This document shows, piece by piece, positions 37,110 through 37,968 of a DNA stretch of 37,968 bases (position 1 is its first letter; every line of letters starts with the position of its first letter). The position numbers and the translations under genes are program-made. This DNA comes from an uncultured Gilliamella sp. (lineage in GTDB: Bacteria > Pseudomonadota > Gammaproteobacteria > Enterobacterales > Orbaceae). Below the pieces are notes generated by a model. It was not told the origin of the DNA and did not search any database. It was given only the letters and a program-made list of their open reading frames with translations. The stretch covers positions 1 to 37,968 of the forward strand of contig CAMLAI010000006.1 in the NCBI GenBank assembly GCA_946477995.1, in the 5' to 3' direction.

Positions 37110-37968
37110 TTAACTGTCTGCGGGCGTTTCGATATCAGAATACGTGGATAACATTTGCAAGAACTTAAATTTAGCGTTTACCATTTTGGTTGAACGTTCA
37201 TGCAAGGTATTGGCAATCACCGGTTCCAACGTTTCTAAACGTCTAAAACGCTGTTCTTTCAATAAAATACTAGATAATAATTCACTATTTGGTGATTTAG
37301 AATCAAGCACCAGACCAGGTTTACCTTCTGCCGTACGTCGTGGATCATAACGATATAGCGGCCAGAATCCTGATTTAACTAAATCTTTCATCTGTTCATG
37401 CGATTTTGCTAAATCATAACCATGCTCTTCGCAAGGGCTATAAGCAATCACTAAAGAAGGGCCGTCATAGGCTTCGGCTTCTTGCAGGGCTTTTAACGTT
37501 TGATTAAGCTGTGCACCTAATGCAATTTGCGCAACATAAACATGCCCATACATCATCACACTCACGCCTAAATCTTTGCGTGCTTTATGTTTACCTAAAT
37601 CGGCAAATTTAGACACGGCTCCCATTGGCGTTGCTTTAGATTGCTGACCACCAGTATTAGAATAGCATTGTGTATCTAATACCAAAATATTAACGTTATC
37701 GGTCAAACTCATTACATGATCCAGTCCACCAAAACCAATATCATATGCCCAACCGTCCCCACCAATTGCCCAAACTGACTTATCGATTAAATAATCCGCA
37801 TCTTGAATTAACTCTTTTGCTTCAGGCGAGTCCAAATGAGCCAATTGATCACGCAATAAAGCAACCTGCTTGCGTTTATCATCAATAGTAGAATCAAGGG
37901 ACTGTAACGAAATGACAATTTCGGGCGAAATCTCACCCGCTACATGTTCAAGCAAACGTAACGCCCGT
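37110..37968 (-). CDS. nifJ: Pyruvate:flavodoxin/ferredoxin oxidoreductase, C-terminal part (cut by window end)
   Basis: Oxygen-sensitive enzyme that oxidises pyruvate to acetyl-CoA and CO2 and reduces flavodoxin or ferredoxin. The frame is open to the window end, so the ORF-track start at 37955 (a TTG) is internal. About 285 C-terminal residues are visible out of roughly 1,170 in the one-chain bacterial enzymes such as E. coli YdbK. They hold the thiamine-diphosphate motif (GDGWAYDIGFGGLDHV to LDTQCYSNTGGQQSKATP), the MYGHVYVAQIALGAQ segment, and the C-terminal SPCEEHGYDL with a conserved cysteine. Together with aceEF-lpd at the other end, it indicates a facultative anaerobe. Confidence 0.95.
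   Translation of the reverse strand, partial: RALRLLEHVAGEISPEIVISLQSLDSTIDDKRKQVALLRDQLAHLDSPEAKELIQDADYLIDKSVWAIGGDGWAYDIGFGGLDHVMSLTDNVNILVLDTQCYSNTGGQQSKATPMGAVSKFADLGKHKARKDLGVSVMMYGHVYVAQIALGAQLNQTLKALQEAEAYDGPSLVIAYSPCEEHGYDLAKSHEQMKDLVKSGFWPLYRYDPRRTAEGKPGLVLDSKSPNSELLSSILLKEQRFRRLETLEPVIANTLHERSTKMVNAKFKFLQMLSTYSDIETPADS

Overview
The window reads as chromosome of a low-GC gammaproteobacterium. Nearly every gene has a close counterpart in Escherichia coli, and several local orders match E. coli: aceE-aceF-lpd, prfA-prmC, seqA-pgm, hemC-hemD-hemX-hemY, mnmA-hflD-purB, and a PHP-domain RNase gene followed by yciO and rluB. SeqA and ZapB point to the Dam-methylating branch (Enterobacterales, Pasteurellales, Vibrionales, Orbales). 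AT-rich codon use, a chitin-utilisation pair, and PDH and PFOR side by side suggest an insect-gut lineage such as Orbaceae (Gilliamella or Frischella type). That placement is an inference from gene content and was not tested by a search.

Layout. 1-3.8 kb: the pyruvate dehydrogenase operon (aceE 3' end, aceF, lpd), closed by a strong terminator. 3.8-5.0 kb: convergent manA. 5.4-8.2 kb: prfA-prmC-kdsA (release factor 1, its methylase, KDO-8-phosphate synthase). 8.2-12.9 kb: a 529-bp regulatory gap with a CRP-like site, then a chitoporin gene and a GH20 chitobiase. 12.9-16.1 kb: rraB diverging from a PHP-domain RNase gene, then yciO and rluB. 16.5-19.0 kb: pgm, seqA and a small lipoprotein gene, all on the minus strand. 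19.1-22.4 kb: slyB, gloA, gmk (minus), azlC-azlD. 22.4-26.4 kb: the heme operon hemC-D-X-Y on the minus strand, with a HemY that lacks the usual C-terminal part. 26.6-29.8 kb: mnmA-hflD-purB on the minus strand. 30.1-31.2 kb: a divergent phage-type pair, an S24/XRE repressor facing a Ner-like DNA-binding protein, with no other phage genes visible. 31.2-32.4 kb: tpiA (minus) and zapB (plus). 32.4-35.6 kb: a tight three-gene unit of a DUF2868 membrane protein, an Era-like GTPase with a DUF3482-type C-terminus, and an NlpC/P60 lipoprotein. 35.6-37.1 kb: a Tat-exported HisC-like aminotransferase behind a near-consensus Fur box. 37.1 kb to the end: the 3' part of a pyruvate:flavodoxin oxidoreductase gene.

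How the genes work together. The ends of the window carry two routes from pyruvate to acetyl-CoA: the NAD-linked PDH complex (aerobic) and the flavodoxin/ferredoxin-linked oxidoreductase (anaerobic). ChiP and chitobiase would take chito-oligosaccharides into the periplasm and cut them to GlcNAc. ManA, Pgm and KdsA supply sugar phosphates for envelope polysaccharides.

The parts least explained by known biology are the DUF2868-GTPase-NlpC unit, the orphan repressor/Ner switch, and the Fur-linked exported aminotransferase. No tRNA, rRNA, CRISPR array or insertion sequence was seen.
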